Source of the DNA: Coprousia sp963931435
Lineage (GTDB): Bacteria > Actinomycetota > Coriobacteriia > Coriobacteriales > Coriobacteriaceae
DNA length: 64,000 nt
Reading direction: 5' to 3'
Assembly: GCA_963931435.1 (NCBI GenBank)
Contig: OZ007012.1
Span: forward strand, 620,001-684,000
The notes under the pieces are model-generated. The model saw only the letters and a program-made list of their open reading frames with translations, was not told where the DNA came from and searched no databases. Of this stretch, positions 18,312 to 26,856 are shown piece by piece. The translations under genes were made by a program, and so were the position numbers. Numbering within the stretch: the stretch's first letter is position 1; each line of letters starts with the position of its first letter.

Positions 18312-18983
18312 ATGAGCAAGAAGCATAAGAAGCGCAACCGCCGTCCCGCTGGCGGCGCATCCGGCGCGAGCGCGCAGCCCGCGTCCCATACCGAGGAGGA
18401 GAAGCTGCCCGTGCGGTCGGTGGCGGTGACCACGCAGGTGTCCGTCCTGCGGCGCTTCGGCGCTTACGCCATCGATTGGGCGGTCGGCGGCGTTGTGACG
18501 GGGGCACCCGCGGTGCTGCTCTACAGCGCCGTCACGCGCCGCACCGATTTCTACTCCGACCTGTACGTGTTCGAGGCGCTCGGCTACCCCATGTGGTGGG
18601 GCGTGCTCGCCGGGGTGCTCTGTATCCTGGCCGGCCTCTTCTACTACGTATGGGTGCCCGCCCGCATGATGCCGGGCCAGACCCTGGGCAAGCGCCTGCT
18701 GGGCCTGGAGGTCCGCTCCATGGATGGCTCGCTGCCCTCCCTGGGGGCGCTCGCCGTGCGCTACGGCCTCATCGGCTTCCTGCTCGAGGGCAACGCCTTC
18801 GTCACGGGGCGCTTCATCCGCGAGCTCGCGACGCTCATCATCCGCATCGACGTGGCCACGCCGTGGTCCATCGCGTGCGTCGGCATCACGATCGTCTCGG
18901 CGTTCCTGGCGCTCTACCGCCCGCAGCATCGGGCGCTGCATGATTTCGCCGCGGGCACCCGCGTGGTCGCCCGCATATCCTGA
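18312..18983 (+). CDS. RDD family membrane protein
   Basis: 223 residues. A basic N-terminus (SKKHKKRNRRPAGG) is followed by an RDD domain: the RRFGAYAIDWAVGG motif at about 45-58, a PGQTLGKRLLGLEVRS block near the middle and an RALHDFAAGTRVV end. Three to four hydrophobic segments are visible. Function in this family is poorly defined; transport or ion homeostasis has been proposed for some members. It lies between the C-S lyase and HPr genes in the same direction, and its link to the PTS is only positional. Confidence 0.75.
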   Translation: MSKKHKKRNRRPAGGASGASAQPASHTEEEKLPVRSVAVTTQVSVLRRFGAYAIDWAVGGVVTGAPAVLLYSAVTRRTDFYSDLYVFEALGYPMWWGVLAGVLCILAGLFYYVWVPARMMPGQTLGKRLLGLEVRSMDGSLPSLGALAVRYGLIGFLLEGNAFVTGRFIRELATLIIRIDVATPWSIACVGITIVSAFLALYRPQHRALHDFAAGTRVVARIS

Positions 18984-19030
18984 CAACCACGACGGGGGCC
19001 GTGCGGCCCCGCCAACCGGAAGGACAGCCA

Positions 19031-19303
19031 ATGTATTCCAAGACCACCACCATCGTGAACGCTTCGGGCCTGCACGCCCGTCCCGCCGCCGTCTTCGCCA
19101 AGCAGGCGGGCTCCTACGAGTCCAAGGTGACCATCCGCAACATCACCAAGGAGAGCTCCGCGCTCGACGCCTCCTCGATGCTCTCGATCATGATGCTCGC
19201 CGCCAAGCAGGGCAACGAGGTGGAGATTGCCGCCGAGGGCGCCGATGAGCAGAAGGCCGTCGACGAGCTCGTGCAGCTCCTGGAGGACGGCTGCGGCGAG
19301 TAG
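19031..19303 (+). CDS. ptsH: Phosphocarrier protein HPr
   Basis: 90 residues. H15 in GLHARPA is the site phosphorylated by Enzyme I, with R17 beside it. Serines around 48-49 (ASSMLS) align with the regulatory Ser46 of Gram-positive HPr, but the surrounding residues differ from the usual KSIMG. HPr donates phosphate to EIIA proteins such as those at 13764 and 35436 and to PRD regulators. No Enzyme I gene is adjacent, so this may be the general HPr or a cluster-specific paralogue. Confidence 0.9.
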   Translation: MYSKTTTIVNASGLHARPAAVFAKQAGSYESKVTIRNITKESSALDASSMLSIMMLAAKQGNEVEIAAEGADEQKAVDELVQLLEDGCGE

Positions 19304-19331
19304 CCGCAGGCATCTTTTCCTTCTGCCGCGT

Positions 19332-19439
19332 TAACGCCATCAAGGGCTCCGGGGGTTTCCGGGGGCGACAATCCGTAGCCGCGAAGCGGCGAGGACGTCG
19401 CCTGCGAAAATCCCCGGAGCCCCTTTCAGCTTGGCGTTC
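19332..19439 (+). promoter_or_regulatory. Long stem-loop leader ahead of the uracil permease gene
   Basis: GGGCTCCGGGG at 19344-19354 pairs with CCCCGGAGCCC at 19412-19422, and the pairing continues outward to TAACGCCA and TTGGCGTT. Inside is a second small hairpin (GCCGCGAAGCGGC). The 3' arm ends in CTTTC, so terminator function is possible but weak. It lies between HPr and the permease gene and could attenuate the latter. I do not see a PyrR-type binding loop. Confidence 0.55.
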
Positions 19440-19510
19440 GCGCACCCCTTGTGCGATGATGGCCTTGTGCGGTGCCAGCGGGGTGCCGCGCCCTGCGAAA
19501 AGGGGGTACC

Positions 19511-20794
19511 ATGGCACATCATCAACGAGAGGTCATCGGCGTTGACGACCGGGTGTCGGTCGGTCGCGCCATCCCGCTCGGCATCCAGCACATGATGAGC
19601 ATGTTCGGCTCGACGGTGCTCGTGCCGGTGCTCACGGGGCTCGACCCCAACGTCGCCATCATGTGCTCGGGCATCGGCACCATCTGCTACCTGCTCGTCA
19701 CGGGCAACAAGATTCCGAGCTACCTGGGCAGCTCGTTCGCCTTCATCAGCCCGATCCTGGCCGTCGGCGCCACGCAGGGGCTCGACGCCGCCCTGTCGGG
19801 CGTCGTGGTGGCGGGCATGGTGTTCCTCGCGGTGGCGGGCATCATCCGGCTCGTGGGAACCGGCTGGCTCGACCGGCTGCTCCCGCCGGTGCTCGTGGCC
19901 TCGGTGATGGTCGTGATCGGCGTGGGGCTCTCGGCCACGGCGGTCGACATGGCCTTCATGCAGGATCTTCCGGATGGCTCCACGGCGTTCTACGGGCTCG
20001 GCGCCATCGTCGCGGCGATCACACTCGTGGCGGCTGTGGTGTTCTCGAGCATGGGTGGCATCTTCGGGACGATCCCGGTGCTCCTCGCCATCATCGTGGG
20101 CTACCTCGTCTCGGTGCCGCTCGGTCTCGTGGACTTCGCGCCAGTGGCGGAGGCCGCCTGGATCGGCTTGCCGCACATCTCGGCGCCGCACTTCGATATG
20201 GGCGCTATCGCGCTCATCGCGCCCGTGGCCGTGGTCGTGGTGATCGAGCACATCGGCCACCTGCTCGCCGTGGGCGAGATCGTGGGCAAGGACTACCGTC
20301 CCATGCTGCCGCGTTCGCTGGCCGGCGACGGCATCTCGACCATGATCTCGGGCTTCCTCGGCGGTCCTCCCACCACCACCTACGCCGAGAACATCGGCGT
20401 CATGAGCGTCACGCGCGTCTACTCCACCCAGATCTTCTGGTATGCGGGCGGGTTCGCGCTCGTCATCGGCGGCTTCTGCCCCAAGCTCGCGGCGCTCATC
20501 CAGTCCATCCCCGGCCCGGTGATGGGCGGCGTGTGCCTGCTGCTCTTTGGCCTCATTGCCTCCAACGGCCTGCGCATGCTCGTGTCCAACAAGGTGGACT
20601 TCGACGTCAACCGCAACCTCATGATCGCCTCAGTGGTCATCATCGTGGGCGTGGGCATGGAGACGAGCGGCATCTCGATCCCCGTCGGCGATTACACGCT
20701 CCCCGGCATGGCCACCTCGGCGCTGGCGGGCATCTTGCTCAACCTCATCCTGCCTGGCGGCAAGACGGAGCCGTCGGCAGATGTCGCCGAGTAG
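19511..20794 (+). CDS. uraA: Uracil permease, NCS2 family
   Basis: 427 residues with 12-14 hydrophobic segments. NCS2/UraA features are present: QHMMSMFGSTVLVPVLTGL near the N-terminus, VVVIEHIGHLLAVGEI in TM8 and FLGGPPTTTYAENIGVMSVT in TM10. It should import uracil by proton symport at the inner membrane. The start at 19511 follows AAAAGGGGG. It is preceded by a long stem-loop leader that suggests pyrimidine- or termination-based control, and stands outside the PTS operon in function. Confidence 0.9.
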   Translation: MAHHQREVIGVDDRVSVGRAIPLGIQHMMSMFGSTVLVPVLTGLDPNVAIMCSGIGTICYLLVTGNKIPSYLGSSFAFISPILAVGATQGLDAALSGVVVAGMVFLAVAGIIRLVGTGWLDRLLPPVLVASVMVVIGVGLSATAVDMAFMQDLPDGSTAFYGLGAIVAAITLVAAVVFSSMGGIFGTIPVLLAIIVGYLVSVPLGLVDFAPVAEAAWIGLPHISAPHFDMGAIALIAPVAVVVVIEHIGHLLAVGEIVGKDYRPMLPRSLAGDGISTMISGFLGGPPTTTYAENIGVMSVTRVYSTQIFWYAGGFALVIGGFCPKLAALIQSIPGPVMGGVCLLLFGLIASNGLRMLVSNKVDFDVNRNLMIASVVIIVGVGMETSGISIPVGDYTLPGMATSALAGILLNLILPGGKTEPSADVAE

Positions 20795-20988
20795 CGAGGT
20801 GCGGGCCCTGGCACAGCTGTCGGGGCCCGCTTGCGCCGTAGGGTCATACCGAGCGTTTACCGGCAAGCAGAGAAACCCTGAGAGCATCTCCCATTAGCCC
20901 CTCCTCCTATATTGAAGTTGCCACTTCTCGCGCAGTGGCCGCGCTTCTTTACCCGTAGACGCGAATATGGGATAAAGGGCGCGAACGG

Positions 20989-21163
20989 GGCGGAGGGCGC
21001 GCGCTCCTCCTTGGGGTACGGCCCCTGTCGAGAGAATCGCGCCTCCGGCCCGCGGGTGGACGCGGATTAGGCAGAATGGCGTTCGGCGCCGGATCTCCCA
21101 GGAGGTTGCGCCCGCGGATTCCGAAGGAAAACCTTCGTCCCGCCGAGAGGACGGAGGGGAAAG
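20989..21163 (+). ncRNA. Candidate bridge RNA region of IS110 element 1
   Basis: IS110 elements carry a guide RNA of about 180 nt in the non-coding end next to the recombinase. This 175-bp segment is the only non-coding space in the element. It is GC-rich with several possible stems, including a perfect CGAAGG/CCTTCG hairpin at 21122-21137 and GGGG/CCCC near 21013-21025. The target- and donor-binding loops cannot be assigned by eye. Placement is by analogy; transcription is not shown. Confidence 0.5.
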
Positions 21164-22384
21164 ATGCTCTACATCGGGATCGACGTCGCGAAGAGGTCGC
21201 ACGTGGCGGCCGCGATGGGCGACGGCGGGGAGGTCGCCGTCGAGCCGTTCGAGTTCAGAAACACGCAGAAGGGGTTCGAGCGTCTGCTCGAGCGCCTTGC
21301 CAGACGGGGCGTCTCTGCCGAGGGGTCGCTGGTCGGCATGGAGGCCACGGGGCACTACTGGGTGGCGCTCTTCGACTTCCTCGCCGCCAACGGCTTCGAG
21401 GTCGCCGTCATCAACCCCATCCAGACCGACGCGTGGCGCAGGGTCGACACCGTGCGGCCGGCGAAGACCGACGGCATCGACGCCCTGCTCATCGCGGACC
21501 TCCTGCGTTGCAAGCGCTTCGAACCCTCGGCGCTCGGGGACGAGGCGACCGAGGAGCTCAGGCAGCTCGCCCGGTACCGCTTCGAGCTCGTGCAGGAGCT
21601 CACCGCCCTCAAGAACCGGGCGACGGCGATTCTCGACCGGGTGTTCCCGGAGTACGAGCGGCTCTTCGCGGACAAGTTCGGCCCGACGTCGTCGGCGCTG
21701 CTCAAGGAGTGCGCCACGCCCGCCGACGTGCTGGCGGCGGACCCCGAGGCGCTCGCCGGGCTGCTCGCCGAGGCCAGCCGCGGCAGGCTCGGGCGCGAGA
21801 GGGCCGACGAGGTCGTCGAGGCCGCCCGCTCCTCGGTCGGCGTGTCCTTCGGCTCCCGGGCGCTCGCCTTCGAGCTCAGGGTGCTCGTCGAGCGCATGGA
21901 GTTCACCCGCGGGCAGATCTCGGAGCTGGAGGCGGAGATTGCCCGCGCGCTGTCCGAGACCGCCGGCAGGCACCTGACGAGCATACCGGGCGTCGGGCCC
22001 GCGCTCGCGGCGCTCATCGCCGGCGAGGTCGGCGACGCCGCGCGCTTCGAGACGCCCTCCAAGCTCGTCGCGTACGCGGGCATGGACGCGACCAGGCGCG
22101 TCTCGGGAGAGAGCCTCGACAGCCCCGGGCACCTCTCCAAGCGCGGCTCGTCGTACCTCAGGTGGGCGCTCATGCAGGGCGCCGACCGGGCAAGGAGGTT
22201 CGACCCGTACTTCGGGGAGTGCTACGCGCGCAAGATCTCGCAGGGCAAGCACCACTACGTGGCCCTCACGACGGTCGCCCGCAAGCTCGCCGCCGTCTGC
22301 CTCGCCCTCATGAAGGAGGACAGGGACTGGTCGCCCGACCCGCCGGCCGGGCATCTCCCCGGTCACCTCTCGCAGAAGAGGTGA
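21164..22384 (+). CDS. IS110-family transposase (DEDD recombinase)
   Basis: 406 residues. The N-terminal RuvC-like DEDD domain has D7 (IGIDVAK), the GMEATGHYW block with its Glu, and the KTDGIDA block with the last two acidic residues. The C-terminal Transposase_20 domain carries LTSIPGVGPALAALIAGE and a Ser-rich GHLSKRGSSYLRW segment with the likely catalytic serine. A GAGGGGAAAG site precedes the ATG. The frame is intact and the element appears capable of movement. Confidence 0.95.
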   Translation: MLYIGIDVAKRSHVAAAMGDGGEVAVEPFEFRNTQKGFERLLERLARRGVSAEGSLVGMEATGHYWVALFDFLAANGFEVAVINPIQTDAWRRVDTVRPAKTDGIDALLIADLLRCKRFEPSALGDEATEELRQLARYRFELVQELTALKNRATAILDRVFPEYERLFADKFGPTSSALLKECATPADVLAADPEALAGLLAEASRGRLGRERADEVVEAARSSVGVSFGSRALAFELRVLVERMEFTRGQISELEAEIARALSETAGRHLTSIPGVGPALAALIAGEVGDAARFETPSKLVAYAGMDATRRVSGESLDSPGHLSKRGSSYLRWALMQGADRARRFDPYFGECYARKISQGKHHYVALTTVARKLAAVCLALMKEDRDWSPDPPAGHLPGHLSQKR

Positions 22385-22443
22385 CCGTTCGCGCCCTTTA
22401 TCCCATATCCGGTTTTCAAGGTTCCTATCAAAAGTCTCCGGAA

Positions 22444-22674
22444 TTACCCTTGACTCCTAATAGCAGGTCTCTCTATAAAGACATCCAATCCAAGGGTCGT
22501 GAGCACGTTGAGCGTCTTCCCAAGCTCGGCAGTTTCTTTGCCGTTTTCGAGCTGAGAGAGAAAGGTGATGCCGACGTTGCAGAGCCCGGCAAATTCTGCC
22601 TGTGTCAATCCTTGACGCCTGCGCTCCGCTTTGATGATGCTCCCGAGCTCTTTGGAAGTGGATGCTTTCTCCAT
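22444..22674 (-). CDS. HipB-like Xre-family HTH regulator, orphan
   Basis: 76 residues. The single HTH_3 domain reads IIKAERRRQGLTQAEFAGLC, then NVGITFLSQLENGKETAELG. The C-terminus TLNVLTTLGLDVFIERP is typical of HipB antitoxins. The start at 22674 follows a strong GGGAGGAG site. In a normal hipBA pair the hipA kinase would follow on the minus strand, but IS110 element 1 begins 35 bp beyond the stop. No hipA is present on the far side, so the toxin is lost or never existed here. Confidence 0.82.
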   Translation of the reverse strand: MEKASTSKELGSIIKAERRRQGLTQAEFAGLCNVGITFLSQLENGKETAELGKTLNVLTTLGLDVFIERPAIRSQG

Positions 22675-22746
22675 GCGCTCCTCCCATATATGCGAACGCG
22701 AAAGCGAGTGAGGCATGATGTGAATCGTATCGTGAGGCTGTGCGCG

Positions 22747-22776
22747 TTGTCCCAAGCGAGACTTGCGGGATAGTAT
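22747..22776 (+). promoter_or_regulatory. Candidate promoter for the ArfB-like gene
   Basis: TTGTCC, an 18-bp spacer, then TAGTAT lie about 50 bp upstream of the start at 22828 in the divergent region between the HipB-like and ArfB-like genes. The match to a housekeeping sigma promoter is moderate. Confidence 0.4.
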
Positions 22777-22827
22777 AAGGCGACAAGGTCGCAGGAGATA
22801 AGATCGAGCAAAAGGAGGAGGTGGCCC

Positions 22828-23202
<375 letters not shown>

Positions 23203-23241
23203 CAGCCGGCGGCTGCACGGGAAGAATGCGCTCTACGCAAC

Positions 23242-23272
23242 GCGCCCCGGATCCCTTGGAGATCCGGGGCGC
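23242..23272 (+). terminator. Stem-loop after the ArfB-like gene
   Basis: A perfect 12-nt stem (GCGCCCCGGATC with GATCCGGGGCGC) lies 39 bp past the stop. It lacks a T-run (TGTTGG follows), so termination would be inefficient. The IS1249-type element begins 14 bp further on. Confidence 0.55.
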
Positions 23273-23285
23273 TGTTGGAAAAGGG

Positions 23286-24633
23286 GGCTTATAGGACAAA
23301 ATGTGTGTCCGCTTCTGGGGCATCGACGCAGGTCGATGCCCCTTTTCCATGCGTTTAAATCTGCGGGGCGAATTTAACCACTCGGACAGAAAGTGTGTCC
23401 GGATTCGCACCTTCCCCGCAGGTAGATGACTGAAAATCAGGCCGTTAAAATCCCGATTTCCGAGGAGCTGGGGATGAAGGCGGTCAGGTGCCCCTCATGC
23501 GGGGCTGCGATGAAGAGGAACGGGAGGACGAGCGCGGGGTCCCAGCGATGGAGGTGCAAGGCGTGCGGGGCCTCGAACACGGTCTCCTACGACGACGCGG
23601 CGGCGAGGCTCGGGGAGTTCCTGGCGTGGCTCACCTCCAAGGACACGCAGCTCTCGATGCCCGGCCAGGGCAGGACGTTCAGGAGGAGGACCGCCGGGTT
23701 CTGGCGCGTCTGGCCCATGCCCGAGCCGACCGGGGAGGTGCACCGGGTGCTCTTCGTCGACGGGATATGGCTCGCCCGCGACCTCGTCGTGCTGATCGCC
23801 TACGACGGCGAGCACGTCGTCTCGTGGTACATGGCCCAGGCCGAGACCTCGAGGGCCTGGGAGGCCCTGATGGCGCCGATCCCGGCCCCGGACGTGGTGG
23901 TGTGCGACGGCGGGACGGGCTTCGAGGGGGCGAGGCGCCGCTCCTGGCCCCGCACGCGCGTGCAGAGGTGCCTCTTCCACGCGTTCTGCCAGGTCAAGCG
24001 CTGCACCACGACGAGGCCGAGGCTCCAGGCGGGCAGGGAGCTCTACGCGCTCGCGCTCGAGCTCATGCACCTGGACACCCTCCGCCAGGCCGACTGGTGG
24101 GTCGAGCGCTACCTGCAGTGGTGCGAGTTCTGGGCGGACTTCCTCGAGGAGAGGTCCATGCAGGACGGCCGGCTCGTCTACACCCACGAGAGGCTCAGGA
24201 GGGCCCGCTCGTCGCTCTCGCGGCTCGTCTCGCGGGGGACCCTCTTCACCTACCTCGACCCGGCACTGACCGCGGAGGGGCCGCTGCCGCGCACCAACAA
24301 CCCGATCGAGGGAGGGGTCAACGCGCAGCTCAGGGACGTCCTGCGCAACCACCGAGGCCTGTCGTCAATGCGCAGGGTCAAGGCGGTCTTCTGGTGGTGC
24401 TACCTGCACACGGAGTCGCCGAGGCCCGCGCGCGAGGTCATTGCGGCCATGCCGACCGACGACGACGTTGACCTGCTCTACAGGACCTACTCGGCGGGGC
24501 CCAAGCGCGACGACGGGGGCCCGGAGTGGGGCGACCGGGTCGTCTGGGAGGAGCTCCACCACAAGGACCCGTACCCCTTCTGGCTGGACTAGGACAGATG
24601 TTCTGTCGAGACACACATTTTGTCCTATAACCC
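23286..24633 (+). mobile_element. IS1249-type (IS256 family) insertion sequence with target duplication
   Basis: A perfect 21-bp repeat (TTATAGGACAAAATGTG...) at 23289-23309 is found inverted at 24610-24630. Allowing one mismatch, the element runs 23286-24633. The 8-bp sequence GAAAAGGG occurs immediately outside both ends (23278-23285 and 24634-24641), fitting the 8-bp duplication of the IS256 family. The intact transposase and duplication indicate a fairly recent insertion. It lies between the ArfB-like gene's stem-loop and the 2-hydroxyacid dehydrogenase gene. Confidence 0.88.
23474..24592 (+). CDS. IS1249-type transposase, IS256 family
   Basis: 372 residues from the chosen start. The N-terminal zinc ribbon (CPSCG and CKACG, with RNGRTSAGSQRWRC between) is typical of IS1249 relatives. 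The DDE set is visible: LFVDGIW, VVCDGGTGF and TNNPIEGGVNAQLR with the Glu. I prefer the ATG at 23474 because GAGGAGCTGGGG precedes it and the family begins just before the ribbon. An upstream in-frame ATG at 23426 has a weaker site. The frame is intact. Confidence 0.9.
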   Translation: MKAVRCPSCGAAMKRNGRTSAGSQRWRCKACGASNTVSYDDAAARLGEFLAWLTSKDTQLSMPGQGRTFRRRTAGFWRVWPMPEPTGEVHRVLFVDGIWLARDLVVLIAYDGEHVVSWYMAQAETSRAWEALMAPIPAPDVVVCDGGTGFEGARRRSWPRTRVQRCLFHAFCQVKRCTTTRPRLQAGRELYALALELMHLDTLRQADWWVERYLQWCEFWADFLEERSMQDGRLVYTHERLRRARSSLSRLVSRGTLFTYLDPALTAEGPLPRTNNPIEGGVNAQLRDVLRNHRGLSSMRRVKAVFWWCYLHTESPRPAREVIAAMPTDDDVDLLYRTYSAGPKRDDGGPEWGDRVVWEELHHKDPYPFWLD

Positions 24634-24734
24634 GAAAAGGGGGCCATGTGCTGCGCGCTACATCGGGCCGGCGCTCCGGGTGGACCCAGGGCGTCGAGGT
24701 GTCCAAAGCTCCCCGTGCCGGAGCGGCTGATGCG

Positions 24735-25718
24735 CTAGTGGACCTCGAACGGCGAGTCCTCGCCGCGGCTGAAGGCCAGAAGCGCTTTGGTGCTGTTGTA
24801 GACCATGCCCTTCACGTCGTCGTGTGTGTAGAAGGCCATGTGCGGCGACACGATGACGTTCGGGAACGACATGAGCAGGGCCCGATCGCGGTTGGGCAGG
24901 ATCTCGCGGCTCTTGTCCAGGTAGTAGAGGTTGTCCTCGTGCTCGATGGTGTCGAGCGCCGCGCCGCCCAGATGACCGGACTCCAGCGCCTCGATCATGG
25001 CGGCGGTGTCCACGAGCGAGCCGCGGCCGGCGTTGACGAGCACGGTGCCCGGGCGCATGCGCGCGAACTGGTCGCGGCCGATCATGTGGATGTTCTCGGG
25101 CAGGGCGGGGGTGTGCAGCGTGATGACGTCGGACTCGGCGAGCAGCGTGTCGAGGTCCACGTAGGTGGCCAGCTCGCGCAGCTCGTCTTTGGGGTAGGGG
25201 TCCGAAGCCAGGATGCGGCAGCCGAAGCCCTGCAGGTGGCGAATCACGCAGGCGCCGATGGCGCCGGTGCCCACCACGCCGACGGTGCAGGAGGAGATGT
25301 CGCGGCCGAGCTTGCCCTCGAGTGAGAAATCCTGCACGGCGGCCATATCGAGGATGAACTTGACGCGGCGCAGGCCCATCATCATGAGCATGATGGTGTA
25401 GTTGGCGACGCCCTCGGGCGGATAGGCGGCATGTCCGATGCGCATCCCGAGCTTGCGGGCGTAGGGCAGGTCGATGTGGTCGTAGCCGATGGAGCGCGTG
25501 GCGATGGCCTGGATGCCCATGCGATGGTAGCAATCGAGCAGCTCGGGCGTCATGGGGTTGGTGAGGATGGAGAGAGCCGAGGCGCCGGCAGCCAGATGCA
25601 CGTTGTTCATGGAGGGGTACTCGGTGGTCCACCCGAAGTCGAAGCCCAGCTCCTGGCTCAGCTCCTCCATGAAGCCGAGCTCGTCGTAGGGACGAAGGGC
25701 GAACGCGAACAGTTTCAT
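24735..25718 (-). CDS. D-isomer-specific 2-hydroxyacid dehydrogenase
   Basis: 327 residues. The NAD-binding GTGAIG motif is near residue 150. The catalytic Arg is in NAGRGSLVD, the Glu in TIEHED and the His in SPHMAFYT. The overall pattern (AFALRPYDE start, TRSIGYDHIDL) resembles D-lactate, 2-hydroxyisocaproate and VanH-type enzymes. It should reduce a 2-keto acid such as pyruvate or 4-methyl-2-oxopentanoate to the D-2-hydroxy acid. It is a single gene, with about 100 bp between its stop and the IS1249-type element. The 309 bp upstream of it (25719-26027) contain no gene I can support. Confidence 0.87.
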   Translation of the reverse strand: MKLFAFALRPYDELGFMEELSQELGFDFGWTTEYPSMNNVHLAAGASALSILTNPMTPELLDCYHRMGIQAIATRSIGYDHIDLPYARKLGMRIGHAAYPPEGVANYTIMLMMMGLRRVKFILDMAAVQDFSLEGKLGRDISSCTVGVVGTGAIGACVIRHLQGFGCRILASDPYPKDELRELATYVDLDTLLAESDVITLHTPALPENIHMIGRDQFARMRPGTVLVNAGRGSLVDTAAMIEALESGHLGGAALDTIEHEDNLYYLDKSREILPNRDRALLMSFPNVIVSPHMAFYTHDDVKGMVYNSTKALLAFSRGEDSPFEVH

Positions 25719-26027
25719 GATGATCCTCCCTCAAGGGTCGCCTGCGGCCGCAGCGCGCGGGGTGATGCGGCCGAGAGCGCGCCGGCGCGCGCATCGGGCG
25801 GCCCGTCGACCACCGGATGCGCCGCGGCGCAATGTCGTCGCGCCCATCGTACTATGTCGGACGCGCTTCTTTAAGCACCGAGAATTGCCCTGCTGAGGTG
25901 CAATTGCGCGCGGCGGCCCGCGAGCGCCGCCGCGCGCCCGATCTTCGGCGCCCGCCCGCGCGTCGCGTCTCGGCATCGCCGGGCCCGGTCGGCAGCGCGG
26001 CCCGCGGCCCCTGCACGTGGGCGTCGA

Positions 26028-26855
26028 TCAGGTGTCGAGTCGTGGGAACAGGGCCCGCATGCGCGCGGGGGCGGGGGAGACGATGCGCACGCGGGCACCG
26101 GAGACGGGGTCGGTGAAGGAGAGCTCGGTCGCGTGCAGCATGAGGGTGGGCGATGGGTTTGCCTGCTGGCGGTTGATGCGGTTTCCGTTCAGGGGCCGCG
26201 CGCAGCCGACTTGGACGTCGCGGGCGCCTGCATAGCCGGAGCGCATGCCGCCGGCGCGCCCCGGCGCGCAGCCGTAGAGCTCGTCGCCGAGCAGGGGCAG
26301 GCCGGCGTGGGAGAGGTGCACGCGGATCTGGTGCTTGCGGCCCGTCTCGATCTCCACGGCGAGCAGCGTGACGGGGCGGCCGTGCCAGCGCGCGCGGGCG
26401 AGGACGCGTGCGCGCGTGAGCGCGGGCTTGCCGGTGCGGCTGACGCGCATCCTGCGCGCGTCGTGGCGGTCCCGGCCGATCGGCTGCTTGAAGACGCGCT
26501 GCTCCCAGGAGGCGTTGCCAGCGACGATGGCGAGGTAGCGCTTGGCCAGGGCGTGCTCGGCGATCATGCGGTCGTAGGCGGGCTGGGTCGCCTTCGCGAG
26601 GGAGAACAGGACGATGCCGGAGGTGTCGCGGTCCAGCCTCTGGAGCGCCTGGAGCTCCGCCGCGGCGCTCGTGGAAAACGAGGAATCGCCCGCGACGAGG
26701 GCGCGCACGGTGTCGGTAAGCGTCGGCGCGCCCGTTCCGTCGCCGTGGACGATGACGCCCTGGGGCTTGTCGACCGCGACGAGCGTCTCGCTGCGGTAGA
26801 GGATCCGGGGCTCGGGCGCGGTCGCTCCGGCGCGCTGCTGGCGGTTGCGCGTCAT
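26028..26855 (-). CDS. RluA-family RNA pseudouridine synthase
   Basis: 275 residues. The catalytic motif is LQRLDRDTSGIVLFS, with the nucleophilic Asp in RLD. GRKHQIRVHLSHAGLPLLGDELYG is the RluA C-terminal signature. It lacks an N-terminal S4 domain, as in RluC/D-independent small members such as RluA and TruC. I chose the ATG at 26855, one base after the stop of the upstream U32 gene; the frame reads further into that gene but without homology. The pairing suggests a rRNA-modification unit with the U32 protein. Confidence 0.85.
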   Translation of the reverse strand: MTRNRQQRAGATAPEPRILYRSETLVAVDKPQGVIVHGDGTGAPTLTDTVRALVAGDSSFSTSAAAELQALQRLDRDTSGIVLFSLAKATQPAYDRMIAEHALAKRYLAIVAGNASWEQRVFKQPIGRDRHDARRMRVSRTGKPALTRARVLARARWHGRPVTLLAVEIETGRKHQIRVHLSHAGLPLLGDELYGCAPGRAGGMRSGYAGARDVQVGCARPLNGNRINRQQANPSPTLMLHATELSFTDPVSGARVRIVSPAPARMRALFPRLDT

Positions 26856-26856
26856 C

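Larger units (their letters stand above)
20965..22408 (+). mobile_element. IS110-family insertion sequence, element 1
   Basis: The element is bounded by a perfect 24-bp inverted repeat, 20965-20988 against 22385-22408 (starts ATATGGGATAAAGG). It contains one transposase gene and 175 bp of non-coding DNA between the left repeat and the start codon. The right repeat begins one base after the transposase stop. No target duplication is evident, which is normal for IS110. Its right end is 35 bp from the stop of an orphan HipB-like gene. Repeats this long suggest the IS1111 side of the family, although the non-coding DNA is upstream as in classical IS110. Confidence 0.85.

Noticed and set aside
16004..18433. 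Open frame of 809 codons on the minus strand across the M24 and MalY genes
   Set aside because: It is antisense to two genes with complete catalytic motifs; its composition (Ala, His, Val, Asp rich) is the usual mirror of GC-rich codons.
20880..20964. Possible hipA remnant on the minus strand left of IS110 element 1 (a 16-codon frame with a GGAGGAGG site)
   Set aside because: Only MGDALRVSLLAGKRSV can be read before a stop; too short and too unlike HipA to assign.
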